Source: Crocinitomicaceae bacterium (GTDB lineage: Bacteria > Bacteroidota > Bacteroidia > Flavobacteriales_D > Crocinitomicaceae). From it: DNA of 34,454 bases. A program made the translations under genes and the position numbers. The notes under the pieces are model-generated. The model saw nothing but the letters and a program-made list of their open reading frames with translations, ran no database searches and was not told the origin of the DNA. Location: the NCBI GenBank assembly GCA_022425625.1, contig JAKMFD010000006.1, forward strand, positions 1-34,454, written 5' to 3'. Each line of letters begins with the position of its first letter. Within the stretch, counting starts at the first letter, position 1. Shown piece by piece: positions 17,995 to 27,775 of this stretch.

Positions 17995-19422
17995 TTAATG
18001 ATAACGTTTAGTGATATATACCTTTTCAAGAGGGGTAGCGTTTATTTCAGGAATATATTTTGCCAACTCATTTTTAACATCCTGGTACTTTGGGTTATTT
18101 GCTAAATTTGTAAATTCCATTGGATCCACATCGTGGTTGTACAATTCTTCTTGCACCCCCCCATAACTTATGTAACGCCATTTTTTATTGCGTACAGTAT
18201 GGCGATTAAAACCCATCGTAGTTAATGAAGGAATGTTCCATTCTGTATTCACATCTTTCAAAAGAGGTACCAAACTATTTCCTTCATTTTCAGTATTAAT
18301 TGGAAGTCCAGCTAATTCTGAAAGTGTTGGATATAAGTCTAATAAATTAACAGGACTTGGGCAACGTGATCCAGGTTGTGTAAGGCCAGGTACTTTAATA
18401 ACCAATGGTGTTTTGCAGGCTTCCTCCCACAATGTGTATTTTTTATAACGCATTTTATCTCCTAAATGCCATCCATGATCTCCCAACAATATCACGATGG
18501 TATTTTCTGCATATTTAGTCTTTGCCAATGCATCAAGGATAATTCCTACACAAGCATCTGCATAGTTTATACTGGCCAAATATGCCTTCACAGCTGCCTT
18601 TTGTTTATTATATTTTTTAGCAGCAAAATAATTTTTTGAAGGCTTCGCAGCATAGCTTGGTATATCGTCGTGGTCATTTTCATTAATATATGGAAGAATC
18701 ATTTCCTCCTCATTAAATTTTTCGAAAAACTCTTGCGGAACATTCCAACTTAAATGAGGTCGGTAAATGCCAACTGCCAAAAAGAAAGGCTTATCATAAT
18801 CTTTCTGAAGTTGATCTGCAGCCCACTTAGCATTTAAGTAGTCAGAAGTTTCTTCAAACAGAGCATCTGTAGGTCCCCAGTCAAAATTATCATCAGCCTC
18901 ACCTTCTGGAATTCCATTAGCCATAAAACCAGGTTCTTTTTTTACCTCCCCATAATCACCTACTTCTTTTACCCACTTGTCCCATGAAATTGTATCTGCC
19001 TGTTGACCGTTTGGCTTATGAAATATTTTTCCACGAGCTGTTGAAAAATAACCATGTTTTGAAAACCATTGTGGCAAAGTCGGTGCGTTTTTTAAAATAG
19101 GCGAATCACGTAATTCCATTGCATTTCCATAAACACCAGTTGTTGACGGACGATATCCCGTTAATAATGCAGCCCTTGAGGGGCCACATAATGATGATGC
19201 AGCATAGGTTTTATCAAAAACAACTCCTTGTTGAGCTAATTTATCCATATTTGGGGTTATGGTTTGTGGATGTCCACCACCAAATCCTGTCCAATCGTTT
19301 AAGTCATCTACAGAAATAAAGAGAACGTTATAAGTTTGTTTTTTTTCTTGTTTAGAAGTAATTTTCGATATACAAGATGTCATTAATACAATTACAGTTA
19401 AAAGTAAAAGGTTTGTTTTCAC
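17995..19422 (-). CDS. Sulfatase N, S1_7 (iduronate-2-sulfatase-like) lipoprotein
   Basis: This is a 475-aa S1 sulfatase with a lipoprotein signal (VLMTSC, Cys17), so it is membrane-anchored, probably periplasmic or at the surface. Motifs are LFISVDDLNDW, SSLCGPSRAALLTGYRPSTTGVY with Cys79 as the formylglycine precursor, TARGKIFHKP, GIYRPHLSWNVP and LLGDHGWHLGDK. The VDDLNDW and GKIFH wording is that of the iduronate-2-sulfatase-like group, shared with sulfatase D. Many environmental members act on algal galactans, fucans or mannans rather than on iduronate. It lies 61 bp after sulfatase O and is probably co-transcribed with it. Confidence 0.88.
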   Translation of the reverse strand: MKTNLLLLTVIVLMTSCISKITSKQEKKQTYNVLFISVDDLNDWTGFGGGHPQTITPNMDKLAQQGVVFDKTYAASSLCGPSRAALLTGYRPSTTGVYGNAMELRDSPILKNAPTLPQWFSKHGYFSTARGKIFHKPNGQQADTISWDKWVKEVGDYGEVKKEPGFMANGIPEGEADDNFDWGPTDALFEETSDYLNAKWAADQLQKDYDKPFFLAVGIYRPHLSWNVPQEFFEKFNEEEMILPYINENDHDDIPSYAAKPSKNYFAAKKYNKQKAAVKAYLASINYADACVGIILDALAKTKYAENTIVILLGDHGWHLGDKMRYKKYTLWEEACKTPLVIKVPGLTQPGSRCPSPVNLLDLYPTLSELAGLPINTENEGNSLVPLLKDVNTEWNIPSLTTMGFNRHTVRNKKWRYISYGGVQEELYNHDVDPMEFTNLANNPKYQDVKNELAKYIPEINATPLEKVYITKRYH

Positions 19423-19483
19423 AGTAGTGTGTTTAAATTTCTTAGATGCAATGTGATGTTATTCTGTAATGCCTAAATATTAT

Positions 19484-20956
19484 TCATTCTTGGTGGTTTT
19501 TATAATTATAGTTTTGTCTTAACCCTTTTGCTCCTACATTAGTTTTCCAATTGCGGAGTTTGCTTAAAAGTTCATTAGTTTTTAGTGGTTTGGTATCAGC
19601 AAGATTATATTTCTCTTCTAAATCATCCGATAAATTATAAAGTTCGATATGTCCGTCCTCAAGATATTCTAATAATTTCCAGCTACCTTCACGAATTGAA
19701 CTAACTGGCTTTACTGAGTAATAATAATGTGGAAAATGCCAGTACAAAGCTCTGTTTTCGATTGATTTAGCGTCTTCACCTTTTAGTAAAGACAAGAGAC
19801 TTTCTCCTTCAATATTATCTAAATCGTTATTTATGCCAGCAATTTCCATCACCGTGGGTAAATAATCGATTGTACTAATAGGGACATCAATTTGTTGTCC
19901 CTTACCTGGATTCTTGGGATAAAAAATAATAGTTGGAATACGAATTCCTCCCTCATATAAAGAGCCTTTTCCTTCCCTTAGCGGAAAGTTATCAGTAACA
20001 ACTTTATCTTTATACTTCTGGATGACGCCTCCATTGTCTGATGTAAACACAACTATTGTATTTTCTGAAATACCTAGTTGATCTAGCTTATGGAGCAAGC
20101 GACCAACATTGTCGTCCACATTTTTTACCATGGCTGCATAGGTTTCATTCTGATGATGGTTTTCAGGTGATAGTTTATTTTTAAAATAAGTAATATCTTC
20201 AGCTTTTGCCTCGATTGGAATATGTACATTATAATAAGATAAATTCAGAAAGAACGGCCGAGATCCAGCATCTTCAATGATTTTCATAGCTTCATCCGTT
20301 AATCTGTCAGTTAGGTACTCCCCTTCTCTATTTGTGAAATATTTCCCATCTGCATTCATTCCTAAATCGCCCACAAAGCGAAATTCGTCATAAACAATTC
20401 CCGTATAAGGATAGAAGAAAGAGGGTGGAGCACCCCGTTGGCTGGAAGCTACACTTACATCAAAACCCTGTGTGTTAGGAAAATGCATATAATCTCCGAT
20501 ATGCCACTTACCAACATGTGCTGTCAGGTAGTCTTTATGTTTTAATTTCTCTGCTATTGATATTTCTTCAAGTGGAAGGTTTTCTAAAGTTAACGGTTCT
20601 AAGTATTTAGAAACCCTGGATCTCTTTTCTTCAGCGTTTGCCGATGCCGCTTCGCTCCATACAGTATAGTTTAACTTTGCTGGCGTTTTACCAGTCATTA
20701 TTGAAGCTCTTGTTGGTGAGCATACAGAACCTGCTGCGTAACTATTGGTAAAAACCATACTCTTCTGTGCAAACTTATCAATATTAGGCGTTTCGTGTAG
20801 ATCTGCGCCATAGCATACTAAATCTGACCAGCCTAAATCATCAGTTATTATGAAAATAATATTGGGTTTAGACTCATTTTGTTCGACGACTTGGGTTTGG
20901 TTGCAACTTGATAGGACTGTAATCACTACCAAGAGTTTTAATATTGTATTTTTCAT
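19484..20956 (-). CDS. Sulfatase O, S1 family, Cys-type lipoprotein
   Basis: This is a 490-aa S1 sulfatase with a lipobox (TVLSSC, Cys18). Motifs are IIFIITDDLGWSDLVCYGAD, GSVCSPTRASIMTGKTPAKLNYT with Cys79 as the formylglycine precursor, AHVGKWHIGD, LSYYNVHIPIEA, and FTSDNGGVIQKY, then LREGKGSLYEGGIRIPTI. It follows the SASA esterase by 96 bp and precedes sulfatase N by 61 bp. The overall pattern resembles the galactan and GalNAc sulfatase groups, but the subfamily is not fixed. Confidence 0.87.
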   Translation of the reverse strand: MKNTILKLLVVITVLSSCNQTQVVEQNESKPNIIFIITDDLGWSDLVCYGADLHETPNIDKFAQKSMVFTNSYAAGSVCSPTRASIMTGKTPAKLNYTVWSEAASANAEEKRSRVSKYLEPLTLENLPLEEISIAEKLKHKDYLTAHVGKWHIGDYMHFPNTQGFDVSVASSQRGAPPSFFYPYTGIVYDEFRFVGDLGMNADGKYFTNREGEYLTDRLTDEAMKIIEDAGSRPFFLNLSYYNVHIPIEAKAEDITYFKNKLSPENHHQNETYAAMVKNVDDNVGRLLHKLDQLGISENTIVVFTSDNGGVIQKYKDKVVTDNFPLREGKGSLYEGGIRIPTIIFYPKNPGKGQQIDVPISTIDYLPTVMEIAGINNDLDNIEGESLLSLLKGEDAKSIENRALYWHFPHYYYSVKPVSSIREGSWKLLEYLEDGHIELYNLSDDLEEKYNLADTKPLKTNELLSKLRNWKTNVGAKGLRQNYNYKNHQE

Positions 20957-21052
20957 ATTTTAAAACGAATTAACATAACTTCTTTTCAGTTTTTAATAAA
21001 TCTTCATTCTTAATCAATTAGACTATTCATTGTTGTGAATTTGCCTTCAAGA

Positions 21053-23050
21053 TTATTCATTTCCTTCCATACCCATCATATCTGACGAGAACGATGCTGC
21101 TGGTAATCCTTCATTATTAAAAAGGTTCGGGGTTGAAATATCTGTCCAACCAAAACGAACACTTTTAGGAAATTTTACTTTTGGATTTCTAACAATTACA
21201 TTATTTCCTTCAATAAAAGCTTTAGCTGGGTAGTACGTTTGATCTTTACCAGCAACCTCAAAGTAATTTAATAATTTATCTGGGGAGTATAACCCACTTC
21301 CAATGCCTTCAAAATGAATTCTTATTTTCTTTCCTTCAATAGATATTTTTTCATACAGAGGTCCTGTATAAACTGTATTTACAAATCCATAATCTTTATG
21401 TAATGCCCAAAGAGCAAGACGATTAGCCACCTCATACTTGTTTTTAGGGTGTATATCATTAATGTCACCAATATCTGAAGTTACTACCATACCTGTGTTT
21501 GACAGTTTCATTGTCAATCGTTGAGCCTCTCTTAGCATGGGAGCTTTTCCTGAACCATAGTTATAAGGTGCAATTTGAACATAGTAAAAGGGAAAATCCC
21601 CTTGCTCCCAATAATTACGCCAAGAATTAATCAAGAGGGGAAATGAATTGAAATATTCTTGGGCTCTACTCACATTACTTTCTCCTTGATACCAGATAAC
21701 CCCTTTAATTTTATATGGTATTAACGGGGCAATCATTGCGTTAAAAAGAGAAGATGGTGATTTTTGATTATATTGAAGATTTGGTTTATTGTCTAAATTA
21801 AATTGAGAATCAAAAACTTTAAACGAAGTTTTGTTTTCGAAACAACCTAACATCTTGTATTTCCATGCACCATCAAGAGTTAAAACTACTTTATCTTTAT
21901 GTTTTATGCGAGGTGTGTTTTTGTAAATCCCACCGCCACCACCATTATCTAAAACACTTATGGCGATTTCATTTTTTCCTTTTTGTAACAAGCCCTTGGG
22001 TATTTCATATATCCTATCTTTTTGCCATCCAACTTCCTGACCAATATTAACTCCGTTTAGATACATAACATCTAAATCATCGATTGGGCCTAAGAGAAAA
22101 TTATAGGTCTTTTCATCGGAATAACTATCAAAATAAAATTCTTTACGATACCAAATCAAAGGGTCCATTTCACCAAATTCATTTTCAAATTTTGATGGCA
22201 ATTGGTGCTGACTCCATTTAGAGTCATCTACATCAATGTGATGATAACTCGGTAAAGTAGAAGAAAGGTATTCATTAATTTCTATAATGCTTTTGTTGGA
22301 TACATCAATTGAACGCATACCAGCTAACCACTGCTCATATTTAGATTTTATATTGATCTCATCTTTAATGACATCTCCAATGTTTACAAAACGCTTAATT
22401 TTTTCTACATAATCTAATGGCATCCAACTTTCAACTGGTGTTCCACCCCAAGTACTTTGAATAATTCCAATTGGTACGTTTAAATTTTTGGTCAAATTTT
22501 TTGCAAAAAAATAAGCCACTGCAGAAAATTCAGGGGCATTAGTTGAATTACAAATTTTCCATTGACCAATAGATTGTTCATTGGGCGTTAACGAAACTTC
22601 TTTTGAAACTTTAAAAAACCTGATATTGGTATTATTACGGATAGAATCTAATTCAAAAGATTGTAGAATTGGATGGCTTAGAGACCATTCCATATTTGAT
22701 TGTCCAGAGGCTAACCAAACTTCACCAAACATCACATTTTTGATTACAATTGTTTCAGCTTTCGACGAAATCTTAAGAAAATGTGGGCCGCCGGAGGAAC
22801 TGGTCTTAAGCTCAGTGTAAAATTTCCCAAACTTATCCGTAACAATAGTTTTTACTTGATAATTCCAAGAAGAAGTAATAGTAACAGAGTCATTTGGTAT
22901 GGACCATCCCCAAATGGGTGCCTTGCTACGTTGCTGAAGCACCATGTTATCTTGGAATAACGGACCTAATTCAAGACTTTTAAGCTGGCCAAATGAAAAT
23001 AAACATACTGCGAGTAAAAAAAACAATACCAAGCACTTATTGTACATCAT
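21053..23050 (-). CDS. Sialate O-acetylesterase-like (SASA) carbohydrate esterase
   Basis: This is a secreted esterase of about 665 aa in the SGNH/SASA fold, expected to remove O-acetyl groups from sugars. I chose the start at 23050 (MMYNKCLVLFFLLAVCLFSFGQ, a good signal peptide, 4 bp after the SIS stop); the longer frame to 23158 would lie inside the SIS gene. Motifs are LFQDNMVLQQ, GEVWLASGQSNMEW with nucleophile Ser118, WGGTPVESWMP, IWYQGESNV, and DIGDINDIHPKNK carrying the Asp/His pair. An inserted GH2-type jelly-roll (about residues 280-400, WYRKEFYF...GQEVGWQ) is normal in this family. In this context acetylated mannan is a sensible substrate. Confidence 0.85.
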   Translation of the reverse strand: MMYNKCLVLFFLLAVCLFSFGQLKSLELGPLFQDNMVLQQRSKAPIWGWSIPNDSVTITSSWNYQVKTIVTDKFGKFYTELKTSSSGGPHFLKISSKAETIVIKNVMFGEVWLASGQSNMEWSLSHPILQSFELDSIRNNTNIRFFKVSKEVSLTPNEQSIGQWKICNSTNAPEFSAVAYFFAKNLTKNLNVPIGIIQSTWGGTPVESWMPLDYVEKIKRFVNIGDVIKDEINIKSKYEQWLAGMRSIDVSNKSIIEINEYLSSTLPSYHHIDVDDSKWSQHQLPSKFENEFGEMDPLIWYRKEFYFDSYSDEKTYNFLLGPIDDLDVMYLNGVNIGQEVGWQKDRIYEIPKGLLQKGKNEIAISVLDNGGGGGIYKNTPRIKHKDKVVLTLDGAWKYKMLGCFENKTSFKVFDSQFNLDNKPNLQYNQKSPSSLFNAMIAPLIPYKIKGVIWYQGESNVSRAQEYFNSFPLLINSWRNYWEQGDFPFYYVQIAPYNYGSGKAPMLREAQRLTMKLSNTGMVVTSDIGDINDIHPKNKYEVANRLALWALHKDYGFVNTVYTGPLYEKISIEGKKIRIHFEGIGSGLYSPDKLLNYFEVAGKDQTYYPAKAFIEGNNVIVRNPKVKFPKSVRFGWTDISTPNLFNNEGLPAASFSSDMMGMEGNE

Positions 23051-23054
23051 TTTT

Positions 23055-23708
23055 TTATTTTTTTTGTTGAAAAAAATGGATCTCCAATAACTGACATAAA
23101 ACATGATAAATAGGAAGGTGTAGTTCTTGAATTTGGGGGGTTGAATGTCCTCCAACATTTATCAATATATCACAATATTTTAAAAATTCTCCACCGTCTC
23201 TACCTACAAGCCCCACTATTTTTAAACCCTTAGCTTTTGCGACTTTCATAGCAGCAATTACGTTTTTAGAGTTTCCAGAAGTAGAAATACCCAGCAAAAC
23301 ATCTTGGGCATTGCCATATCCGTAAACTTGCTGTGCAAAAACATATTCGGGGTTTACATCATTGGAAAAAGCAGATATAAAAGCTGCATGGGCATTTAGT
23401 GAAATTGCGGGTAAGGCTCCTTCAAGTTTGCTCCCTAAATCGTCACCAGATTCACCATAGCTTTCTTTTAATTTGATTCTAAAGGCCGTAGGAATGGGTC
23501 TTTTAATAGAAAAGCTTTTGAGCAATTCTCCAACTATATGATCGCCGTCAGAAGCACTGCCACCGTTCCCACATATTAATAATTTGCCATGAGACTCAAA
23601 TGAAACTTTAAGTATTTTATAAGCAGCGATTATATCCTCGCTGACTTTTTCTAACACGGGGTACCTTTTAACTAAATCAGTTACCAAGCTATACTTTGAC
23701 ATGTTCAT
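23055..23708 (-). CDS. SIS-domain phosphosugar isomerase (GmhA-like)
   Basis: This is a cytosolic 217-aa protein with one SIS domain of the phosphoheptose isomerase/DiaA type: LLICGNGGSASDGDHIVGEL (about 42-61), LLGISTSGNSKNVIAAM, and IVGLVGRDGG, with IQELHLPIYHVLCQLLE at the end. True GmhA makes D-glycero-D-manno-heptose-7-phosphate. Here, between a ROK kinase and catabolic enzymes, it more likely isomerises a hexose-6-phosphate such as mannose-6-phosphate. Its start overlaps the ROK stop by about 20 bp (ATG at 23708; another ATG at 23702), a sign of tight translational coupling. The residues LKESYGESGDDLGSKLEGAL form an insert seen in heptose isomerases. Confidence 0.8.
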   Translation of the reverse strand: MNMSKYSLVTDLVKRYPVLEKVSEDIIAAYKILKVSFESHGKLLICGNGGSASDGDHIVGELLKSFSIKRPIPTAFRIKLKESYGESGDDLGSKLEGALPAISLNAHAAFISAFSNDVNPEYVFAQQVYGYGNAQDVLLGISTSGNSKNVIAAMKVAKAKGLKIVGLVGRDGGEFLKYCDILINVGGHSTPQIQELHLPIYHVLCQLLEIHFFQQKK

Positions 23709-24690
23709 TATTTAATTGAGTTAGATATTCATCGATAGCGACACTTATACTAGCAATATCACCTACATTATCTCCTAATTGAGCAGGAACAATACTGCAA
23801 ACAGATCTAGATGCAGCAATTGACTCTTTTACAATAACTTCGTTAGATATTGCATCAAATAAGTGAGGGTTTCTGGCATATACGCTACCGATTACAATTC
23901 TTTCAGGGTTTAAGATATCAATAAGAATAGAAAGTCCTTGTCCTAATTTTTTTGCAGATATATTAAAGATTTCAAGGGCATCTTTATCTCCAAGATTTGC
24001 AAGCTTAGAAAGTTGTAAAGCAGTAATGGATTGTAACTCATCAAAAGAAGCGCAATAGGAAACCTCCTCCCCTTTATTTAGCTTTTCCTCTGCTTTTAAT
24101 TGAGCTAACTTTGCAATACCCGAACCACTGCAGAATCCTTCAAATGAGCCTGATTTATTAAAACCAACAGGGCCTTCTTTTTCTATTCTGATGTGCCCTA
24201 CTTCACCGGCATTGTCATTTGATCCAGTGTAAAGCTTTCCATTTAGAATTAAACCAGCTCCTAATCCGGTACCAAAAGTTAAAAAAATCATATTCTGCGT
24301 GCCAACACCCGCTCCATATCTCCACTCGGCTAAAGCACATGCATTGGCATCATTTTGAATAAAGGTAGGTTTTTGTGTGTGTTTTTGAATAATTTCAACA
24401 ATTGGGATGTTGTCCCAACCAGGTAGATTTGGAGGAGAAAGAATAATTCCCCTTTTGCTGTTTAATGGACCACCGCAACTAATTCCAACCGTTTTAACCT
24501 TGTCGAAATCAACCTTTGATTTTATTTCGTCAATGGATTTTAGAATTTCTTTAATTGCATATTCAGGTCCCTGCTCCGTATGTGTGGCAAATTGAATGCG
24601 ATCTATTATTTTTAATTGTATTGTACTTATAGAAACCGTGCATTTTGTGCCTCCAATATCAACACCTATAAAATATTTAATGTCTGACAT
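23689..24690 (-). CDS. ROK-family sugar kinase
   Basis: This is a cytosolic ATP-dependent hexose kinase of 333 aa. The N-terminal phosphate-binding loop is GVDIGGTKCTVS. FIQNDANACALAEW carries catalytic Asp114, FLTFGTGLGAGLILNG is the adenosine region, and GEVGHIRIE has His166. The zinc-binding CxCGxxGCxE signature of most ROK kinases is absent: the corresponding stretch is PVGFNKSGSFEGF, where only Glu184 remains. It is the second gene after the FucP-type transporter (13 bp) and overlaps the SIS gene. A glucokinase/mannokinase role fits the pathway; the substrate is inferred. Confidence 0.84.
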   Translation of the reverse strand: MSDIKYFIGVDIGGTKCTVSISTIQLKIIDRIQFATHTEQGPEYAIKEILKSIDEIKSKVDFDKVKTVGISCGGPLNSKRGIILSPPNLPGWDNIPIVEIIQKHTQKPTFIQNDANACALAEWRYGAGVGTQNMIFLTFGTGLGAGLILNGKLYTGSNDNAGEVGHIRIEKEGPVGFNKSGSFEGFCSGSGIAKLAQLKAEEKLNKGEEVSYCASFDELQSITALQLSKLANLGDKDALEIFNISAKKLGQGLSILIDILNPERIVIGSVYARNPHLFDAISNEVIVKESIAASRSVCSIVPAQLGDNVGDIASISVAIDEYLTQLNNEHVKV

Positions 24691-24703
24691 AAATCAGTTT
24701 AGT

Positions 24704-25855
24704 TTAGCTTGTTTTTGAATAAAGGCTGAGGGTCAACAGGTAAATAAATGCGATTAATAAAATGTAAAAACTCTCTAAAACTCCAATAGTAGAACTTACC
24801 AAGCCCATAAATGGGGGAATTATGGCACCGCCGATAATCGCCATTATCATCAAACCAGATATTTCATTTACACGAGCTGGAAGTTTTTGAGCGGCAATCG
24901 AAAAAATAAGAGGAAAAATATTTGAGGTGCCTAGTCCTATCACAAAGATTCCAATTCTTGCCGACCAAACACCAGGCATAAACAATACCATAAATAACCC
25001 AATTAGAGATAGGATGGTAGAAGTGCGGAAAAAATATTTTATAGCAACAAATCTTAATGAAATAGCCCCAATGAATCGTCCAATCATTTGAGCTGAAAAA
25101 AAGATACTAATCGCCAAAGAAGCATTGTCTAATGATAGATTATGTACACCTTGAAGTAAGTTAGCAATATTTGTTTTCATACCTACTTCTGCTCCTACTA
25201 CTACAAAAATTCCCAGCACAAGCAATAAAATACTTCGCTTTTTTAACAAAGAGAAGCAGGAACTAAAGGTGGCCATTCTGTCAGTAGATTTGGTTTCTTT
25301 AATAGCAGTCGAGGATAACCATAAGATAGTTAACAAAGTGACAAATGCATAAACCAAAAAAACGAGTTTCCAATCACCAAGCTGTACAGACATAAAAACG
25401 GCAATAATTGGGCCGGCTAACGAACAACACGCCTTGATAAATTGACTCAGACTCATATAACTTGAAAACTTATCTTTTGAAACCACATCATGAAGAAGCG
25501 GATTGGCAGCAACTTGAACAACAGTATTACCAATTCCAAGAAGAACAAAAGCACAAATCATAGATTCGAAGGAATAAAATAGAATGGGTATAACCATCGA
25601 TAATCCAGAAACTAGCATTCCAATATTTAAAATTTTCTTTTTCCCATAGCGCTCTAATAATATTCCTGCAGGTACAGAAAAAATAAAAAACCAAACAAAA
25701 ACCAAAGAAGGTAGAAGTTGGGCAATTTTATCGTCAAGCTGAAAATCATTTTTGATATAACCTGTTGAAACTCCTATAATATCGACGAAGCCCATTACTA
25801 CATACACCATTAGCGTTGGCGCAAGTGATGACTTGTTTGTTGTTTTGTTTGTCAT
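24704..25855 (-). CDS. MFS sugar transporter, FucP-like
   Basis: This inner-membrane proton-coupled sugar porter has 383 aa with about 11-12 hydrophobic segments. GILLERYGKKK (about 64-74) is the MFS loop 2-3 motif, and GNTVVQVAANPLL (about 108-120) resembles the fucose:proton symporter subgroup. It follows a terminator-like hairpin after the beta-helix gene and precedes the ROK kinase, so it probably imports the monosaccharide that kinase phosphorylates. No promoter fits in the 27 bp between hairpin and start; expression must depend on readthrough. Confidence 0.83.
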   Translation of the reverse strand: MTNKTTNKSSLAPTLMVYVVMGFVDIIGVSTGYIKNDFQLDDKIAQLLPSLVFVWFFIFSVPAGILLERYGKKKILNIGMLVSGLSMVIPILFYSFESMICAFVLLGIGNTVVQVAANPLLHDVVSKDKFSSYMSLSQFIKACCSLAGPIIAVFMSVQLGDWKLVFLVYAFVTLLTILWLSSTAIKETKSTDRMATFSSCFSLLKKRSILLLVLGIFVVVGAEVGMKTNIANLLQGVHNLSLDNASLAISIFFSAQMIGRFIGAISLRFVAIKYFFRTSTILSLIGLFMVLFMPGVWSARIGIFVIGLGTSNIFPLIFSIAAQKLPARVNEISGLMIMAIIGGAIIPPFMGLVSSTIGVLESFYILLIAFIYLLTLSLYSKTS

Positions 25856-25871
25856 AAGTTTTATTGTGAAA

Positions 25872-25913
25872 AATAAAAAAAGGAAGTCACTTTAATGTTA
25901 AAGCGACTTCCTT
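25872..25913 (-). terminator. Intrinsic terminator/attenuator after the beta-helix gene
   Basis: On the minus strand the sequence AAGGAAGTCGCTTTAA folds back on its complement with a single internal mismatch (25889 against 25904) and is followed by CCTTTTTTTATTTTTC. It lies 18 bp after the stop of the beta-helix gene and 17 bp before the next start. The gene order continues without a new promoter, so it probably attenuates rather than fully stops transcription. Confidence 0.8.
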
Positions 25914-25930
25914 AAAAAATTAAAATAGGA

Positions 25931-27748
25931 TTATTCTGATTTAATAACTTTAAAAGTCTTGGTGTATTGACCTGCTTCTATTTTACATAGATACAGACCT
26001 TCTCTTAAAGTCGTCGTATCAAAGTTTAATTGATGAGAACCTGAATTTAATGTATCATTAACAAATGTAGCTACTTTAGCTCCAGTTATTGTATAAAGAG
26101 ACACTTTAACGTCAGATTTTGAAGTTATATTAAACTTGATATTAAAGTTATTTCCAAATGGATTTGGAAATGTCACTAGACTTGTGATATTATCAGAATC
26201 TATCACATCTACAACTGATAGAGTTGAACTGTATGCACTCTGTATACTAGCCAATGCTTGAGCAGAGTCATAGCTATCAATTTGATTTGTCCAGTGCAAT
26301 GCACCAATAGCATGACCATCAATGTTAGAAACAAAACTACTTGCAATTGAGAAATCCTCTATTAAGTCAGAAAATTTAGTGATACCATCTCCATCCTCAG
26401 TTTCAGCGCCAGGGATAGTATTTGCGTCAAAATCACCAAACATAATACTTGACACATCCTCCGTTCTAGATTCATCTGGAACACTGTACCACTTACGTAA
26501 TTTAATGGCAAGCTCTACAGACTCAGCTGTAGATAGAGCTACTGTAGCTAACTGCGGATCTTGATTAAGAATGTTATTCTCCTCAACCCAACTAGCATTA
26601 TTAGCAAATAAATTAGTCTCTCTGGCTGCCATCCAATTTGCAGGAACATTAACATCGTGAGGACCATCAACACCATGCCACTTTAAATACGAAATAGGAT
26701 TGGTGGCAATTGTGTTATAATCTCCATCATAGTAGCTATCCAAGCTTGATTCGTTGTGATAAATATTATCAGCAACATAAATCTTGTAATTCGCTACATC
26801 ATTGTACGGCGCAACTAAAGCATCTCCCGATGCATTCAACATATCTGCGGGAATTGCACTGGTACTAGCATTGCCATCTAAAGAAATCGGTGCAAAGGCC
26901 ATAATCGGGAAAGAAACCTGTCCAGGATTCGACATTAAGTAATTATAATCTTCGCCCATCATATTGGCATTATAGAACAAGTTATTTGTAATATAAGCTT
27001 CATAAAAATATGGGTTAAGGTTCCAGAAAGTACTTGTGTTAACAAAGGTATTATGGTTTATCAACGCATATTTTACAACCTGGTTCTGTAAAAGTACAGG
27101 ACATCCAGCATTAGATACCGTGTTGTTCTCAAAAATGAATGACTCCACTGGAACACCCTTAGCGTCAATTACGTTTCCTGCCCATTGTTGGCCTGAAACA
27201 AACATATCGCGGAAATAGTTGTTCTTAAATGTCATTGTAAGTCCCTGAGGAACAGCTTGTGCCTTTATGAACCTTTGAGGATATTCTACCAAACAATCTT
27301 CCACATGAATGCTTCTGTCATTTCCAGTAACTTGGAAAAAATAACCACCCGTAGTACCTCCCTGATCGTTACGACCTTGGATATGGAGGTTTTTAAGCTC
27401 CAAACTAGAGGTGATCATCGATGAACCTGGTGCAACACCAGCATTAACATAAGGAACAACAACTGGCTTTTTACCAACTGTTGAACCATGAATCTTGATC
27501 GTACCTGTGTCGTTTGTCACATTGATTGCCGAATACATGAAGTGAAGACCCGGCTCTAACAAATAAATCCTATTGGGATTTAATCGATCTCCGCTAGCAT
27601 CTACATCACCATTAATAGTGGTTTCCAACAAACCTGCATTGGATGTACCACTTGGAATGCTGATAACCTCTTGATTAGCGGGAGCCTGTGCCATCAAAAA
27701 TGAAGAGGTCACGAACATACTTATAAAATGTAAAAATTTTGATTTCAT
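25931..27748 (-). CDS. T9SS-exported right-handed beta-helix protein
   Basis: This is a 605-aa secreted protein with a signal peptide (MKSKFLHFISMFVTSSFLMAQ). Residues about 60-300 form a ladder of parallel beta-helix rungs with Asn turns (VEDCLVEYPQ, FKNNYFRDMF, FENNTVSNAG, INHNTFVNTS, ITNNLFYNAN). Residues about 525-605 are a T9SS type A sorting domain (FPNPFGNNFNIKF, LREGLYLCKIEAG). It is therefore on the cell surface. Beta-helix proteins in PULs are often lyases or glycan binders; I see no PL6 catalytic motif, so no enzyme activity is claimed. It lies directly after the TonB receptor, where SusD would be expected, and may serve as its surface binding partner. Confidence 0.78.
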   Translation of the reverse strand: MKSKFLHFISMFVTSSFLMAQAPANQEVISIPSGTSNAGLLETTINGDVDASGDRLNPNRIYLLEPGLHFMYSAINVTNDTGTIKIHGSTVGKKPVVVPYVNAGVAPGSSMITSSLELKNLHIQGRNDQGGTTGGYFFQVTGNDRSIHVEDCLVEYPQRFIKAQAVPQGLTMTFKNNYFRDMFVSGQQWAGNVIDAKGVPVESFIFENNTVSNAGCPVLLQNQVVKYALINHNTFVNTSTFWNLNPYFYEAYITNNLFYNANMMGEDYNYLMSNPGQVSFPIMAFAPISLDGNASTSAIPADMLNASGDALVAPYNDVANYKIYVADNIYHNESSLDSYYDGDYNTIATNPISYLKWHGVDGPHDVNVPANWMAARETNLFANNASWVEENNILNQDPQLATVALSTAESVELAIKLRKWYSVPDESRTEDVSSIMFGDFDANTIPGAETEDGDGITKFSDLIEDFSIASSFVSNIDGHAIGALHWTNQIDSYDSAQALASIQSAYSSTLSVVDVIDSDNITSLVTFPNPFGNNFNIKFNITSKSDVKVSLYTITGAKVATFVNDTLNSGSHQLNFDTTTLREGLYLCKIEAGQYTKTFKVIKSE

Positions 27749-27775
27749 TGTATAATTAAATTAAATTTTTGAGGG

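Noticed and set aside
25931-27748. PL6/chondroitinase-B type lyase
   Set aside because: The beta-helix rungs are clear but I could not find the conserved catalytic Lys/Arg motifs, so only the fold is claimed.
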